A DNA stretch of 64,000 nucleotides from Olleya aquimaris (GTDB taxonomy: Bacteria > Bacteroidota > Bacteroidia > Flavobacteriales > Flavobacteriaceae), in the NCBI RefSeq assembly GCF_003259525.1, contig NZ_QLLO01000001.1, forward strand, positions 124,001-188,000. Direction: 5' to 3'. This document shows positions 62,396-64,000 of the stretch, one piece after another. Positions within the stretch are counted from its first letter, which is position 1, and every line of letters starts with the position of its first letter. The notes under the pieces are model-generated. The model saw nothing but the letters and a program-made list of their open reading frames with translations. It was not told where the DNA came from and ran no database searches. The position numbers and the translations under genes are program-made.

Positions 62396-63401
62396 AACCA
62401 TTTTGGTTACAGGAGGAGCCGGATTTATAGGATCTAACTTTGTACCCTATTTTTTAAAAGAATACCCTAACACACATTTAGTTAATTTAGATAAATTGAC
62501 TTATGCGGGTGATTTAACTAATCTTAAAGACGTTGAAAACCTTCCAAATTACACTTTTGTAAAAGGAGATATTTGTGACAGAAAATTGTTAGAAAATCTG
62601 TTTGATAAACATAATTTTGATGGTGTAATTCATTTTGCTGCAGAATCACATGTCGATAATTCTATAACTAATCCTGGAGCTTTTATAGACACCAATATAA
62701 CAGGAACATTTAATTTAATAGATGTAGCAAAAAAGCATTGGATGGATGCTCCTTTTAAAGTTAAAACAGGTTGCGAAAATAATAGGTTTCATCACATCTC
62801 TACAGATGAGGTTTATGGTACCTTAGGTGAAACAGGATTGTTTACAGAGGACACACATTATGCTCCAAACAGTCCATATAGCGCCTCAAAAGCAGCTTCA
62901 GACTTTGTGGTTAGAAGTTATTTCCATACTTATGGAATGAATGTAGTCACAACTAACTGTTCCAACAATTATGGACCAAAACAACACAACGAAAAACTAA
63001 TTCCAACTATAATTAGAAAGGCAATTTCTGGAGAAAATATTCCAATTTACGGAGATGGAAAAAATATTAGAGACTGGTTATATGTTTTAGATCATTGTAA
63101 AGGTATTGGCTTAGTATATAAAACAGGAAAAGCTGGAGAAACCTACAATATTGGAGGTAGAAACGAACGTAATAATTTATATATAGTAGATACTATTTGC
63201 TCTATTTTAGACGATATTAAGCCAGCGTCAAGGTCTTATAAGGAACAAATCACTTTTGTTAAGGACAGACCTGGACATGATTTTAGATATGCAATTGATG
63301 CTTCAAAAATTGAAAATGAGTTGGGCTGGAAAGCAGACGAAAATTTCGAGTCTGGTATCCGCAAAACCATTGATTGGTATTTAGATAAATACAATAGCTA
63401 A
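62385..63401 (+). CDS. rfbB: dTDP-glucose 4,6-dehydratase
   Basis: A 338-residue short-chain dehydrogenase converting dTDP-D-glucose to dTDP-4-keto-6-deoxy-D-glucose, second step of dTDP-rhamnose and related deoxysugar synthesis. NAD-binding motif GGAGFIGSN (10-18), the catalytic region HISTDEVYG, and Tyr165-x3-Lys169 (YSASK) are intact. [10 protein letters not shown] and [16 protein letters not shown] are further RmlB signatures. The ATG lies within the Wzz-like gene and the stop overlaps the start of rfbA by one base. Confidence 0.95.
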   Translation: MKIKTILVTGGAGFIGSNFVPYFLKEYPNTHLVNLDKLTYAGDLTNLKDVENLPNYTFVKGDICDRKLLENLFDKHNFDGVIHFAAESHVDNSITNPGAFIDTNITGTFNLIDVAKKHWMDAPFKVKTGCENNRFHHISTDEVYGTLGETGLFTEDTHYAPNSPYSASKAASDFVVRSYFHTYGMNVVTTNCSNNYGPKQHNEKLIPTIIRKAISGENIPIYGDGKNIRDWLYVLDHCKGIGLVYKTGKAGETYNIGGRNERNNLYIVDTICSILDDIKPASRSYKEQITFVKDRPGHDFRYAIDASKIENELGWKADENFESGIRKTIDWYLDKYNS

Positions 63402-64000
63402 TGAAAGGAATTATACTAGCAGGAGGATCTGGAACACGACTTCATCCATTAACAAAAGTATTGAGTAAACAATTAATGCCTATCTATGATAAGCCAATGA
63501 TTTACTATCCTTTGTCGACATTAATGCATGCTGGGATTAGAGAAATATTAATTATCTCTACACCAGAACACCTTCCTCTATTTAAACAATTACTGGGTGA
63601 TGGTGCTCATTTAGGTTGTAATTTTCAATATGCAGTACAAGAGGCTCCTAATGGATTAGCAGAAGCGTTTATTATAGGTGCAGATTTTGTTGGAAAAGAT
63701 AAAGTAGCTTTAATTTTAGGGGATAATATTTTTTATGGTACAGGACTTTCAGACCTTTTAAAAGCCAATAACAATCCAGATGGTGGTATTGTTTATGCAT
63801 ATCATGTTACAGATCCAGAGCGTTATGGAGTTGTAAATTTTGATAGTAATGGTAAAGCACTTTCAATAGAAGAAAAACCTGAAAAGCCTAAATCTAATTA
63901 CGCTGTACCTGGTATATATTTTTATGACAATAATGTTATAGATATAGCTAAAAACATCAAACCAAGCCACAGAGGAGAGCTAGAAATAACTGATGTAAAT
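63401..64000 (+). CDS. rfbA: Glucose-1-phosphate thymidylyltransferase (3' end cut by window edge)
   Basis: The first 200 codons of RmlA, which makes dTDP-glucose from dTTP and glucose 1-phosphate. [19 protein letters not shown] is the nucleotide-binding signature; [39 protein letters not shown] and [20 protein letters not shown] follow in the expected order. The gene starts within the rfbB stop (TAATG) and runs off the window. With rfbB it indicates a dTDP-deoxysugar pathway continuing to the right. Confidence 0.96.
   Translation, partial: MKGIILAGGSGTRLHPLTKVLSKQLMPIYDKPMIYYPLSTLMHAGIREILIISTPEHLPLFKQLLGDGAHLGCNFQYAVQEAPNGLAEAFIIGADFVGKDKVALILGDNIFYGTGLSDLLKANNNPDGGIVYAYHVTDPERYGVVNFDSNGKALSIEEKPEKPKSNYAVPGIYFYDNNVIDIAKNIKPSHRGELEITDVN

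Noticed and set aside
1-64000. Insertion sequences or integrative elements
   Set aside because: No transposase, integrase or toxin-antitoxin gene was found in any frame; only short dispersed repeats and the tRNA-Cys scar are present.

Overview
The window is chromosomal DNA from a marine-type member of the Flavobacteriaceae (Bacteroidota). The evidence is low G+C (about one third by eye), TAnnTTTG-type -7 promoter elements, rarity of Shine-Dalgarno sequences, many lipoproteins, a TonB-dependent receptor, a type IX secretion (T9SS) cargo protein, and lineage families such as DUF4175, DUF4837, DUF6909-like and GldL-like membrane proteins. It is a stable housekeeping region. I see no insertion sequence, prophage, CRISPR array or plasmid gene. 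Two genes are cut by the edges: dusB on the left and rfbA on the right.

1-8.8 kb: dusB (partial); a translationally coupled pair of a divergent Lgt-like membrane protein and a Tes/MJ0619-like radical SAM enzyme, followed by two tandem mini-membrane proteins; a DUF4345 protein; a long palindromic repeat; an M28/PDZ peptidase divergent from a TolB-like lipoprotein; a TonB-dependent receptor. 8.9-17.2 kb: lepA, a CPA1 antiporter with a TrkA domain, a metallo-beta-lactamase-fold hydrolase, and two secreted peptidases (S8 and M1). 17.3-21.6 kb: an S24 (LexA/CI-type) repressor with an apparent three-half-site operator, rnpA, an S41 protease, a double OmpA-domain protein, and an ElaA-type acetyltransferase. 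21.7-28.1 kb: CDF zinc transporter, rpiB, a 700-bp AT-rich noncoding stretch with a perfect DnaA box (candidate oriC), rnr, and small proteins. 28.1-37.5 kb: tRNA-Cys next to a decayed duplicate of its own 3' end, folB, glnS, several membrane proteins, an SPFH protein, gltX and an AlkB-type monooxygenase.

37.6-46.6 kb: a T9SS cargo, a DUF4175 giant, ybeY, and mnmG flanked on both sides by parS-like palindromes, then a methyltransferase. 46.8-56.9 kb: an OmpH-like lipoprotein, two paralogous secreted proteins with SPOR-like tails bracketing a lipid kinase and holB, pgk, an MltD-type lytic transglycosylase and DUF4837. 56.9-64 kb: tatA, an M23 peptidase, a GH3-family protein, a DUF6909-like protein with a nucleosidase-like C-terminus, then a Wzz-like protein with rfbB and rfbA, the start of a surface polysaccharide (dTDP-sugar) locus.

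Three signals deserve most attention. First, the Lgt-like/radical SAM pair looks like an undescribed lipid-modification module. Second, the DnaA-box region, the parS pair, rnpA and mnmG together suggest that this window contains or adjoins the replication origin. Third, an exact GC-rich 14-mer recurs in three unrelated genes, always in the same codon phase. All functional statements are read from sequence by eye; no database search was run.
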